Shown here: in pieces, positions 35,132-42,980 of the stretch | How positions within the stretch are numbered: position 1 is the stretch's first letter | Layout: each line of letters begins with the position of its first letter | Assembly (NCBI RefSeq): GCF_000718005.1 | Contig: NZ_JODV01000021.1 | Direction: 5' to 3' (one strand) | Source: Actinoalloteichus_B caeruleus | Lineage (GTDB): Bacteria; Actinomycetota; Actinomycetes; Mycobacteriales; Pseudonocardiaceae | Length of the DNA stretch: 64,000 bases | Program-made: the position numbers and the translations under genes | Notes under the pieces: generated by a model | Told to the model about the DNA's origin: nothing | Seen by the model: only the letters and a program-made list of their open reading frames with translations | Databases searched by the model: none

Positions 35132-35788
35132 ATGGATGTCCAGGCAGGGGCGGCACGGGACCGACGAGTGCGACTGCGGGGAATCCCCGTGGACTCCTAC
35201 CCCCGCGTTCCGCCCGAGGTCGAGCGGGGCGCGGTCCGTCGCATCACCGTGGTGGGTGAGGAGGTGCTGCGGCGCCCGTGCCGTGAGGTCACCGAGTTCG
35301 GCACCGCCGCACTCGCCCAGCTGGTGGACGACATGTTCGCCACCAACCAGGCGGCCGAGGGCGCGGCCCTGGCCGCCAACCAGGTCGGCGTGGACCTGCG
35401 GGTGTTCGTGTGGGACATGACCGACGAGTGGGGGATCCGCCACGTCGGCCACATCCTCAACCCCGTCCTCGACGAGATCCCGGCCGACCAGCGGCGGCTG
35501 GTCGAGGAACCCGAGGGCTGCCTGTCGGTGCCCGGGCCCTACCGGGTGGTGGCCCGCCCCGACCGGGTGGTGGCCCGAGGCCAGGACCTGGACGGAAACC
35601 CCCTGGTCATCGAGGGCAGGGGCTACTTCGCCCGGTGTCTGCGGCACGAGACCGACCACCTCAACGGTCAGCTGTACCTGGACAGGCTGTCCGGGAGGGA
35701 ACGGAAATCCGCTCTGCGGGAGATGGCCGCCTCCCAGGACCGGGTCTTCGCCCGACGGGCCGCCCTGGCCGCGGCGATGGGCAAATGA
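35132..35788 (+). CDS. def: peptide deformylase
   Basis: 218 residues from ATG 35132; GTG 35189 is an alternative. Motif 1 GAALAANQ (77-84, usual GxGLAAxQ with A for G at the third place), motif 2 EGCLS (128-132, Cys130 metal ligand) and motif 3 HETDH (172-176). Removes the formyl group from nascent proteins in the cytosol. It is not next to fmt or priA, the common housekeeping location, and instead faces an ArsR regulator, so it may be a second, inducible form, as seen in producers of or resistant strains to deformylase inhibitors. That last point is inference. Confidence 0.9.
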   Translation: MDVQAGAARDRRVRLRGIPVDSYPRVPPEVERGAVRRITVVGEEVLRRPCREVTEFGTAALAQLVDDMFATNQAAEGAALAANQVGVDLRVFVWDMTDEWGIRHVGHILNPVLDEIPADQRRLVEEPEGCLSVPGPYRVVARPDRVVARGQDLDGNPLVIEGRGYFARCLRHETDHLNGQLYLDRLSGRERKSALREMAASQDRVFARRAALAAAMGK

Positions 35789-36051
35789 GGACAGCGCCGC
35801 CTCGCCCCCGGCCCGGCGCCCGCCGCGACCCGACCGGAACCCCCGGCGGAGAAGGGACACCGCCCCCGGTCGCTGGTCCTGGCACCCACCACCCAGCCCA
35901 GCGGGGTGGAGATGCGGCCCGTCGGGGAGAGCGGCCGACCACTCGTCCCGACGCGGACGGCGGCCGCGCCCCAACGGCCCGTCCCCGGTCCTACCGCGCG
36001 GAAGGTGCGGGCCGTGAACATCCGGGGCCACCTCCCGTGCGGCCGATCTCA

Positions 36052-36678
36052 TCAGTAGGCCGCGGTGACCTGGCGATCCCCGCTGGGGTTCTCCAGTTCG
36101 TCCAGCACGGCCACCGCGAGGTCCTCCGCCGAGATCCGGGAAGTTCCATCGGCGGCCGTGACCAGTGTGGTGGTGCCACGCCGGTACCCACCGGTCCGAC
36201 GGCCGGGTTCGAGCAACGCGGGCGGGCTCAGGTAGACCCAGTCGGCGGGGTGGACCCGGCAGGCGGCCAGCTGCGCGATGCTGGCGCCGGCGATGGCGCG
36301 CACGGCTGGCGGCACGTACCGCGCGTCGTCGAACACCAGGCCACCGGACGGCCCTCGCAGCGGAGCGGAACCGCCGATGACCAGGACACGGGCGCCGGTC
36401 GCCTCGGCGGCGTCCAGCAGCGCCGTGGTGGTCGCGGTGACGGTGTCCTCCGCACCCGGGGCGGGTCGGGTGGCGCCGACCACCGCGTCGGCACCCTCGA
36501 ACACCCCGGTCATGCGGTCGACATCGGTCACATCGCCGTGCGTGATCTCCACCTGCGCGGGCAGGTGTTCGGGACGCGTCTCCCGGAACACGGCGGTGAC
36601 GTGGTGGCCCCGCTCGACGGCTTCGGTCACGACACGGGAACCGGCCATCCCGGCGGCTCCGACCACGATGATCCTCAT
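36052..36678 (-). CDS. NAD(P)H-binding (NmrA/SDR-atypical) protein
   Basis: 208 residues from ATG 36678, which overlaps the EamA stop (ATGA), so the genes are coupled. Rossmann motif VVGAAGMAGSR, then ITHGDVTD and VIGGSAPLRGP, the pattern of small NAD(P)H-binding extended-SDR proteins that lack the YxxxK dyad in usual form. Related proteins are NADPH sensors or flavin-type reductases. Second gene of an EamA operon under a LysR promoter; function unknown. Confidence 0.82.
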   Translation of the reverse strand: MRIIVVGAAGMAGSRVVTEAVERGHHVTAVFRETRPEHLPAQVEITHGDVTDVDRMTGVFEGADAVVGATRPAPGAEDTVTATTTALLDAAEATGARVLVIGGSAPLRGPSGGLVFDDARYVPPAVRAIAGASIAQLAACRVHPADWVYLSPPALLEPGRRTGGYRRGTTTLVTAADGTSRISAEDLAVAVLDELENPSGDRQVTAAY

Positions 36679-37601
36679 GAGGTGGTTTCCTTTCGCTTGA
36701 CTGTCCGAACGAGGTTCGGGGTGGCCTGGCTCGCCACGATCGCGGCCAGGCAGAGCGCGAACCCGACCAGTTGGAGGGGGCCGAGGAGCTCACCGAGCAG
36801 GACCGCCCCCAGCAGGGCCGCCACCAGCGGCGAGAGCAGGGTGAGCACGGCCACCGAGGTCACCGGGAGTGCCGTGATGCCCCGGAACCACAGGATGTAG
36901 GCGAGGAGCCCGCCCGGCAGGCCCAGCCAGAGGTAGCCGAGCACGGCGGGGGTGTCGACCGGTGGCGGCGGGCCCTCGACCAGCAGCATGAGGGGTACCA
37001 GGAACAGACCACCGGCCGCGAGCTGCCAACCCGCGAACGCGGTCGCACCCACACCGGCCGGTCGTCCCCACCGTTTGGTCAACGTCACCCCGAACGCCAT
37101 CGCCACCGCACCGCCCAGACCCGCGAGGAGCCCGACCGCGTCGAACACCGCGTCCGGACCGAGGACCACCAGGCCCACCCCCGCGACCCCCGCGACCCCC
37201 CACCCGATGCCCCGGACCGACGGGGCCTGCCGGAGCACCACCACCGCGAGGACCGCCACGACCAGCGGCTGGGCCGCGGCCAGGGTGGCGGCCACCCCGC
37301 CGGGAAGGCGCTCGGCGGCCACGAACAGCAGGGGGAGGAACACCCCGATGTTGAGCACCCCCAACACCGCCGCCCGCATCCACCACACCCCACGCGGCAG
37401 CGCGCGAGTGATCGCCAACGCGACCAGCCCAGCCGGCAGGGCGCGCACGACGCCCGCGAACAGCGGATGGCCCGGGGGCAGCAGTTCGGTGGTGACCACG
37501 TAGGTCGTCCCCCACACCGCGGGCGCGAACGCCGTCGTGACGACACCCGCGACACCGGCCGCCGCGGGCACCGTGATCAGGTTTCTCACGACGACCAGCA
37601 T
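36675..37601 (-). CDS. EamA family (DMT) transporter
   Basis: 308 residues from ATG 37601. Ten hydrophobic segments in two repeats of five: residues 15-140 (AFAPAVWGTTYVVTTELLP) and 150-300 (LLAYILWFRGITALPVTSVAVLTLLSP). Probable inner-membrane exporter of metabolites or drugs. First gene of a two-gene unit with the NAD(P)H-binding protein. The divergent LysR gene and the dyad in the gap indicate LysR control. Confidence 0.88.
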   Translation of the reverse strand: MLVVVRNLITVPAAAGVAGVVTTAFAPAVWGTTYVVTTELLPPGHPLFAGVVRALPAGLVALAITRALPRGVWWMRAAVLGVLNIGVFLPLLFVAAERLPGGVAATLAAAQPLVVAVLAVVVLRQAPSVRGIGWGVAGVAGVGLVVLGPDAVFDAVGLLAGLGGAVAMAFGVTLTKRWGRPAGVGATAFAGWQLAAGGLFLVPLMLLVEGPPPPVDTPAVLGYLWLGLPGGLLAYILWFRGITALPVTSVAVLTLLSPLVAALLGAVLLGELLGPLQLVGFALCLAAIVASQATPNLVRTVKRKETTS

Positions 37602-37610
37602 CGCCGCCGA

Positions 37611-37651
37611 CGATCAATGAGTCCAACACATGGTTGTCATGGCATTGATCG
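37611..37651. promoter_or_regulatory. LysR operator in divergent promoter
   Basis: CGATCAATG (37611-37619) and CATTGATCG (37643-37651), perfect 9-base arms 23 bases apart, with an inner weaker dyad CAAC, ACATG, GTTG. It fills the 59-base gap between EamA and LysR starts. Confidence 0.75.
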
Positions 37652-37660
37652 ACGATCACG

Positions 37661-38560
37661 ATGGATTTCGTGGAACTTCACCAACTGCGGTATGTGGTCG
37701 CCGTCGCCGAGACGAACAACTTCACTCGGGCCGCCGAGCGGTGCCTGGTCGTCCAGTCCGCGCTCAGCCACCAGATCGCCCGCCTCGAACGGGAACTCGG
37801 CGCCCGCCTCTTCGACCGCACCAGCCGACGCGTGCGCCTGACACCCGCCGGCGCGGCGTTCCTCCCCCTGGCCCGCCAGTGCCTCGACGCCGCGGAACGG
37901 GCCGCCGCCGAGGTCGCCGCGGCGGTCGGCCAGGTGCGGGGGCGCCTCACCGTCGGGGTGATCCCCACCGTCGCCGCGGTCGACATCCCAGCCGCCCTGC
38001 GGGCCTTCCGCCAGCGGTACCCCCACGTGCGGATCGCCCTGCGGGTCGGGCCCAGCGAACACCTCGTCGACCAGGTCAGGAACGGCGAGATCGAGATCGG
38101 GTTCCTCGGGCTGCCGGTGACGTCCCGACCAGAGGGCGTCAGGGCGCGGCGACTGGCCCAGGACCGGTTGGTGGCGGTGGTCGCGCCCACCCACCCCCTG
38201 GCCCACGAGGCCGAGGTGGACCTGGCCCGACTGGGCGCCGAACCGTTCGTGGACCTCCCCGGGGGGACGGCGGGACGAGCGCAGTCCGACCAGGCGTTCG
38301 CCGCCGCCGGTGTCCACCGCGAGGTCGCCTTCGAGGTGACCACGGTGGACGTCATGATGGTGCGCCTGGTCCGCCAGAACCTCTGCGTGGCGCTGCTGCC
38401 CTCCCGCTACGCCCCCCACCTGTCGGGGGTGGTCACGGTCCCGGTCCGGGACGCTCCCACTCGGGTGGAGCACCTCATCTGGAACCAGGGGACCCTGACG
38501 CCAGCGGCGACGGCGTTCCTCGCGGAACTCGACATCACCTTCGACGGCGGGCGCGACTAG
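37661..38560 (+). CDS. LysR family regulator
   Basis: 299 residues. HTH: LHQLRYVVAVAETNNFTRAAERC and LSHQIARLERELGARLFDRTSR; co-inducer domain from RGRLTVGVIPTVAAVDIP to the end. Divergent from the EamA/NAD-binding operon with a long perfect dyad between. Likely activator of that operon; inducer unknown. Confidence 0.92.
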   Translation: MDFVELHQLRYVVAVAETNNFTRAAERCLVVQSALSHQIARLERELGARLFDRTSRRVRLTPAGAAFLPLARQCLDAAERAAAEVAAAVGQVRGRLTVGVIPTVAAVDIPAALRAFRQRYPHVRIALRVGPSEHLVDQVRNGEIEIGFLGLPVTSRPEGVRARRLAQDRLVAVVAPTHPLAHEAEVDLARLGAEPFVDLPGGTAGRAQSDQAFAAAGVHREVAFEVTTVDVMMVRLVRQNLCVALLPSRYAPHLSGVVTVPVRDAPTRVEHLIWNQGTLTPAATAFLAELDITFDGGRD

Positions 38561-38682
38561 GCGCGGGCGCGTGCGGTCCGGCGCCAGCCCACCGTGCGCC
38601 ACCCCTCGTTGGTGAGCCCACGGTGGTTCAGCTGGTCAGGGGTCCCGGGAGCTCAAGGACACCACCCGCCCCGCTGCCGAAC

Positions 38683-39231
38683 TCACCCGGTCGACGCGCT
38701 CGGGGCACACGTCCCCAACCACTGCTCGGCACCGTACTCTTCGTACCGCTCCACCTCGGTGAACCCCAGCCGCAGCGCCAGGCGCCTCGCGCGGTCGTTG
38801 GCGGTCCGGGTGCGCAGCACCACCTGCTCGCCGGGCAGCGCGGCGGCGAACCAGGCGAGGACCGCCGCGCACGCCTCGGTGGCGTAGCCCCGCCCCCACA
38901 CCTCGGGGAGGAACAGGTAACCGAGTTCGACCTTCCCGGTGATCGGGCGGACCTGGCCCCCGTGCTCGGCGTCCCGCCGGTCGAGCGTGACGACACCGAT
39001 CATCGTCCCGCCCAGTTCGACCACGAAGGAACCGGGTCGCCGCCCGGGCACCTCGGGCACCGCGCGTTCGAGTTCGGCGTGCGGGCGGGACCCGCCGATG
39101 TGCGTACCCACCTCGGGCGAGGCGAAGAGCTCGACGAACCTCGCGCGGTCCCGGGCCTCGGACTCGCGGAGCACGAGCCGATCGGTCCTGATCGGGGCGG
39201 GCGACCAGGTGACGGGTCCGAGCTCAGTCAT
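38683..39231 (-). CDS. GNAT N-acetyltransferase
   Basis: 182 residues from ATG 39231. RimJ/RimL-type: IRTDRLVLRESEARDRARF, GTMIGVVTLDRRD, GYLFLPEVWGRGYATEACAAVL (acetyl-CoA loop) and RTRTANDRARRLALRLGF. Acetylates an amine on a small molecule or protein N-terminus; substrate unknown. Convergent with LysR. Confidence 0.88.
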   Translation of the reverse strand: MTELGPVTWSPAPIRTDRLVLRESEARDRARFVELFASPEVGTHIGGSRPHAELERAVPEVPGRRPGSFVVELGGTMIGVVTLDRRDAEHGGQVRPITGKVELGYLFLPEVWGRGYATEACAAVLAWFAAALPGEQVVLRTRTANDRARRLALRLGFTEVERYEEYGAEQWLGTCAPSASTG

Positions 39232-39401
39232 CAGGTCACCCCAGAGACCGGGGCCGGCCAGGATCCCGGCGGCTGCCGCGTCGCCCGACCGGCCCTGGCC
39301 GCTCCGGGTGAGACCGGAACCACCCGCGACGGGCACGGGTGCCAGGGCCACCCGGGACCTCTGGCTCCACGTGACGGCAGCACCTGCTGGGGGGTGGCCG
39401 G

Positions 39402-39758
39402 TCACTCCGTGACCAGCAGGCAGGCGTAGCCGAAGGTGTCCAGATCGTCGGCGTGCACGCCGCGCAGCCAGCAGTTGACTCGTTGCCCGGTACCCACCAG
39501 CGCGGGCTCGAACACGTTGTCGTCGCTGCCCGGCGGTCCCCAGTGGTCCCCGCCGGTCACCCGCGAGGTCGTGCGCGTCTCGTCCACGGTGAAGATGTCG
39601 GTGGCGTAGGCGTTGTCCCGGTCGAAGTCCACCAGGGAATCCACCATGCTCACCGAACACCACGCCAGGAACGGGCTGATGAACCCGATGTCGAGGGTCA
39701 CGCTGGCCGAGCCACCGAGGTTCCTCAGCGCGGGCAGCGTGCCGTACAGGGCGTCCAC
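39402..39758 (-). CDS. stand-alone copy of metalloprotease C-terminal domain
   Basis: 118 residues from ATG 39758. Residues 13-118 align with residues 302-406 of the matrixin two genes upstream: both share LLAW or FLAW, VDS, DFDRDNAYATDIFTVDE against DLDRDNYCAIEVYEVDD, a second block SRVTGGDHWG against DHISGGDHLG, and DTFGYACLLVTE against EAFGAAHLIVL. No signal peptide. It is all-beta by pattern, probably a ligand or substrate-binding domain. Last gene of a three-gene minus-strand unit. Confidence 0.7.
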   Translation of the reverse strand: MDALYGTLPALRNLGGSASVTLDIGFISPFLAWCSVSMVDSLVDFDRDNAYATDIFTVDETRTTSRVTGGDHWGPPGSDDNVFEPALVGTGQRVNCWLRGVHADDLDTFGYACLLVTE

Positions 39759-39761
39759 GGT

Positions 39762-40061
39762 TCAACCTCCTCCCTCGTCCAGGCGGTGGCGCCGCCGCCG
39801 CTCGGCCCGGTCCGTGGGGCGCGGCATCCGGTGGACGGACAGCTCCCCGGTGTTCAGGTCGACCCGCCGCTCAGCCACCCGACTGGAGATCGGGGTCACG
39901 GCGGTGCGCAACCACGACACCGAGCGTAGGTCCACGGCCCGGCTCACCATCCGGGTCAACTCGTCGGGCTCGACCTCGATGCTGCGTCCCTCCCGGTCGA
40001 GCACGGTGTGGGTGTGCCGGACCGCCCCCGTCGACCGGTCGTAGAACACGTAGCGATCCAT
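39762..40061 (-). CDS. small hypothetical protein in protease cassette
   Basis: 99 residues, ending 3 bases before the start of the previous entry and starting 27 bases after the protease stop, so it is in the same operon. It opens DRYVFYDRSTGAVRHTHTVLD, a beta-hairpin-like segment, has a middle helix ELTRMVSRAVDL, and a basic tail. No known family. Position suggests an accessory, regulator or inhibitor of the protease; this is inference. Confidence 0.55.
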   Translation of the reverse strand: MDRYVFYDRSTGAVRHTHTVLDREGRSIEVEPDELTRMVSRAVDLRSVSWLRTAVTPISSRVAERRVDLNTGELSVHRMPRPTDRAERRRRHRLDEGGG

Positions 40062-40088
40062 GATCCGCCTCCTTCACGAGCGGGGTCG

Positions 40089-41309
40089 TCACAGGACGAT
40101 GAGGTGGGCCGCGCCGAACGCCTCCAGGTCGGCCTTGTGGCCCACGCTGAGCCGGAACACCACATGGTTGGCGGTGCCGGCCCAGACGCCCGCGTAGCAG
40201 TTGGTCGGCGCTCCCGCGCTGCCGAGGTGATCGCCTCCGGAGATGTGGTCACCCCGGCGCACGTCGTCCACCTCGTACACCTCGATCGCGCAGTAGTTGT
40301 CCCGGTCCAGGTCACCGACCGAGTCCACCGCGGTGATCTGACCCCAGGCCAGCAGTGGACGTGGGCCGGCGAGGTCGATCCGCAGCGTCGAGCAGCCACC
40401 GTTGGCGTCCGAGGCCCACATCGGGGCCACCACGAACCGCTCGGCGGGCGCCTCGATCGTCACCGGGTAGCGGCTGCGGACGCCCTTGACGTCCACCTCG
40501 TGCAACGCGCGCCGTTCGCCCTGGTGGAAGGCGTACATGACGGCCTCCCGGATCGGGGAGTGACCCAGGCCCAGGGCGTGCCCCAGTTCGTGCAACGCCA
40601 CGGTCTGGAGGTCGGTGCCGCCGTCGCCCTCGCGGTCGCGCCAGGTCTCGGCGTCGTCGAAGTGCGTCCGGCCGTCCTGGGAGTAGAAGGCGTGCGCCAG
40701 CACGGAGCCCGGACCGTCGAAGGGGTCCCCGTCGCCGTGGTCGCCGACCTGCCAGCTGACCTCGATCAGCGGCCCGCCCGACGGGGCGACCTGGGGAAGG
40801 GAGATCGGCAGCATCCCGTCCCAGGTGTCCACGGCGGCCTTCACCCGGAACTCCTCGTCGCTCATGTCGCTGGTTCCGTTGAACGCCGCCCAGGGCACCC
40901 GGTGCGTGTTCCAGGGCGTGCCCCGGAAGGTGAAGGGGTCGGTGTCCTCGTCGGCCGCGACCGCACCGGTCCGGGCGGGGTCGACGTCGGGGACACCGCA
41001 GCGGGGACGGCCCATCAGCTTCACCGTCTCCGCGGTGAGGGTGCCGGTGGGGGTGAGCCCGTAGAAGCGTTGGAAGCGCAGCAACGCGGCCGAGGTGTGG
41101 GGGCAGAGCAGGTCGTCGGCGCAGGGGTGGTCGGCGAGGTAGCCGAAGCGGTGCAGGAAACCCGCCGCCCGGGCCACCAGGAGGTCGCGGTCACCTTCGC
41201 CGACGAGTGTCGCCTCGGGCCGCGCCTCGGGTGGGGGACGGCTGCCGCGTGGCCCCGCGCCGTGCGGGCGGGCCGGGTAGGACCGTGGTCGTTCGTTCTC
41301 CGTGCTCAT
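40089..41309 (-). CDS. matrixin metalloprotease with MMP-type cysteine switch
   Basis: 406 residues from ATG 41309. Residues 38-98 are a peptidoglycan-binding-type prodomain (AALLRFQRFYGLTPTGTL). Then PRCGVPDV (102-109, Cys104), the latency switch of animal matrix metalloproteinases. The catalytic domain 125-282 has the MMP calcium/structural-zinc loop GDPFDGPGSVLAHAF and THFDDAETW, the zinc site HELGHALGLGH (H240, H244, H250; E241 base) and Met-turn VMYAF (M258). Residues 295-406 are a beta domain also encoded alone nearby. No signal peptide is visible, so export would need a non-classical route. A zymogen-like secreted or intracellular protease is predicted. Confidence 0.88.
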   Translation of the reverse strand: MSTENERPRSYPARPHGAGPRGSRPPPEARPEATLVGEGDRDLLVARAAGFLHRFGYLADHPCADDLLCPHTSAALLRFQRFYGLTPTGTLTAETVKLMGRPRCGVPDVDPARTGAVAADEDTDPFTFRGTPWNTHRVPWAAFNGTSDMSDEEFRVKAAVDTWDGMLPISLPQVAPSGGPLIEVSWQVGDHGDGDPFDGPGSVLAHAFYSQDGRTHFDDAETWRDREGDGGTDLQTVALHELGHALGLGHSPIREAVMYAFHQGERRALHEVDVKGVRSRYPVTIEAPAERFVVAPMWASDANGGCSTLRIDLAGPRPLLAWGQITAVDSVGDLDRDNYCAIEVYEVDDVRRGDHISGGDHLGSAGAPTNCYAGVWAGTANHVVFRLSVGHKADLEAFGAAHLIVL

Positions 41310-41480
41310 ACCGGCGGGTACCCGTGTCCCGCGCCCCCGCCGGGGGCGACCCACCCCAACTCACCCGAACGAGCGACGAATGGTGGCCGTATCCCCGGCG
41401 ATCCCCCGCTCGCCGGCTCCCCGGACGTGGGCCGGGGAGCCGGTTCCTCCCGTCGAATTCCGCCGGGGCCACCCGGCGGC

Positions 41481-41906
41481 TCAGGTGCTGGGGCCGGGCG
41501 GCGTGTCGTGCGAGGTGGCGCGCTCGGCGAGGGCGGGCGACACGTGCGCCGGGGCGGCGTGGAGACGCCCGACGATCGGTGCGGTGGCCCGTTCGTGGAG
41601 GTGAGTCGCCGCCGCGGCGTGCGAGGTCGGGATCTGGTCCAGCCCCGGCCGGCGGTTTCGCCCGGCGGCGGCTCGGTCGCGGCCGGCCGCCGGGCCGCGG
41701 GTGGGTGAGGCGCACCAGGTCGTCGTCCCACGCGAGGATCCGCGTCCCACCGGTCTCCTCGGCCGTCCGGCGGCGGCACGGCATGCGCGCTGGCGGTTCG
41801 GACCTGGGGACTCGCCGAGCCGGTCCGGCCTGCGCCACCGGGACACCCGCCACCACTGGCCACGTGCCGGGGTGGCTCACCGTCGACACGGTTCTCACGC
41901 TCACGT
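41481..41906 (-). pseudogene. possible frameshifted gene upstream of protease
   Basis: In the 812-base gap between the protease and YciI genes, minus-strand fragments in two frames read like protein: STVSHPGTWPVVAGVPVAQA and GGTRILAWDDDLVRLTHPRP, then, in another frame after about 41690, GLDQIPTSHAAAATHLHERA to a stop near 41481. A frameshift could join them. No family recognised; noise is possible. Confidence 0.25.
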
Positions 41907-42121
41907 CGCGAGGTGTCGGCACGAGCCGCGTCGAGGCCCCCGCCACGGAAACCAGCCGCTGTCTCCTCGGGCCTCGGGGGGGCCGGTCACCCGTGCGCCG
42001 GCTCGACGGGGGAGAACGTCGTGACGTCCTCATTCCCGCGACGGTGTGGCTTCACACGCGGGTGAGGACGCTGATCACCGGGGGAGGAGAGGGAGGCGCG
42101 GCGGTGCCTCGCCCGCCGATG

Positions 42122-42529
42122 TCACTCCGCGGTGGTCGGGGGCTCGGTCAGGAAGGGGCGCACCTCCAACCACTCGTGGATCGGTTCGCCACCCGCCCCC
42201 GGAGCCGCCGACAGCTCGCCGGCCAGTTCCAGTGCCCGTTCGTAGGTGTCGACATCGATCACCATCCACCCGGCGATCACGTCCTTGGTCTCGGCGAACG
42301 GGCCGTGGGTGACTGGTGGGCGCCCCGGCCCGTCGTAGCGGACGAAGGTGCCCTCGGGGGAGAGCGCCTGGGCGTCGACGAACTCGCCGGTGCTCCTGAG
42401 CCGATCGGCGAAGTCGTTCATGTACTGGACGTGAGCCTCGACCTCCTCCGGCGCCCACTGGGCCATGGGCACGTCGTTGACCGAGGCCGGTGCCCCTCGG
42501 TAGTGCTTGAGCAGCAGGTACTTGGCCAT
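42122..42529 (-). CDS. YciI-like (YCII/DGPF) protein
   Basis: 135 residues from ATG 42529 with AAGGAG 7 bases upstream. YCII fold: MAKYLLLKHYRGAP, MNDFADRLRSTGEFVDAQ, PVTHGPFAETKDVIAGW and EVRPFL. The HGPF motif gives the DGPF label; members occur with sigma-70 ECF factors as small-molecule-binding or enzyme-like proteins of unknown activity. No ECF gene is adjacent here. Confidence 0.85.
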   Translation of the reverse strand: MAKYLLLKHYRGAPASVNDVPMAQWAPEEVEAHVQYMNDFADRLRSTGEFVDAQALSPEGTFVRYDGPGRPPVTHGPFAETKDVIAGWMVIDVDTYERALELAGELSAAPGAGGEPIHEWLEVRPFLTEPPTTAE

Positions 42530-42744
42530 CGTGGTCTCCTTGTCGTGTTCCGCGCGGGGGCACGGAGTGTGGGCGTGCTCTCGGCCTCCCTGCCTACACC
42601 GCCGCCCCCGGTCGTCGATGCTCGGTCGGCGACCGGGGGATCGCGTCCACCGGATCAGCACCCTGGCACCCGGCGTCCGGGTCTCGGAACCGCGAGCCAC
42701 GGGATAGCCGCCCCTCGGCGCGCGAGGGCACCCCCACAACCCGA

Positions 42745-42776
42745 TTACCGCACATAAGCGCGATTATGCGCGGTAA
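42745..42776. repeat. symmetric dif-like site
   Basis: TTACCGCACATAA (42745-42757), GCGCGA, TTATGCGCGGTAA (42764-42776); one mismatch between arms. The inner CATAA, six bases, TTATG is the core pattern of XerC/XerD dif sites, but the outer half of the second arm does not match the conserved TTATGTTAA-type arm, so an operator is possible. It lies in a region without genes. Confidence 0.4.
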
Positions 42777-42803
42777 GCGTCACGCGCTGACCTGCACACG
42801 GTA

Positions 42804-42838
42804 TTTCGTATCGTTTGGTTGGTGACTACGAAACGAAA
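42804..42838. repeat. inverted repeat in AT-richer patch
   Basis: TTTCGTATCGT (42804-42814) and ACGAAACGAAA (42828-42838), 10 of 11 complementary, spacer TTGGTTGGTGACT. Resembles a regulator site but no gene starts credibly beside it. Confidence 0.45.
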
Positions 42839-42933
42839 CCAACGGAAAGACGGGGGAAGAGTAGGGGCTCAGCGAAGGGGGCGGGGCGGTCGTCCCCGCG
42901 CGAGGACAACCCCCAAGCCCGCGCCGCCGGGTT

Positions 42934-42980
42934 CAGGGGCGCGGGTGTCTCGAGGTGACGTCGTGAACCCCGCGCCCCTG
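42934..42980. repeat. 12-base GC inverted repeat
   Basis: CAGGGGCGCGGG (42934-42945) is exactly complementary to 42969-42980, spacer 23 bases. Possible transcript hairpin; no gene ends here. Confidence 0.45.
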
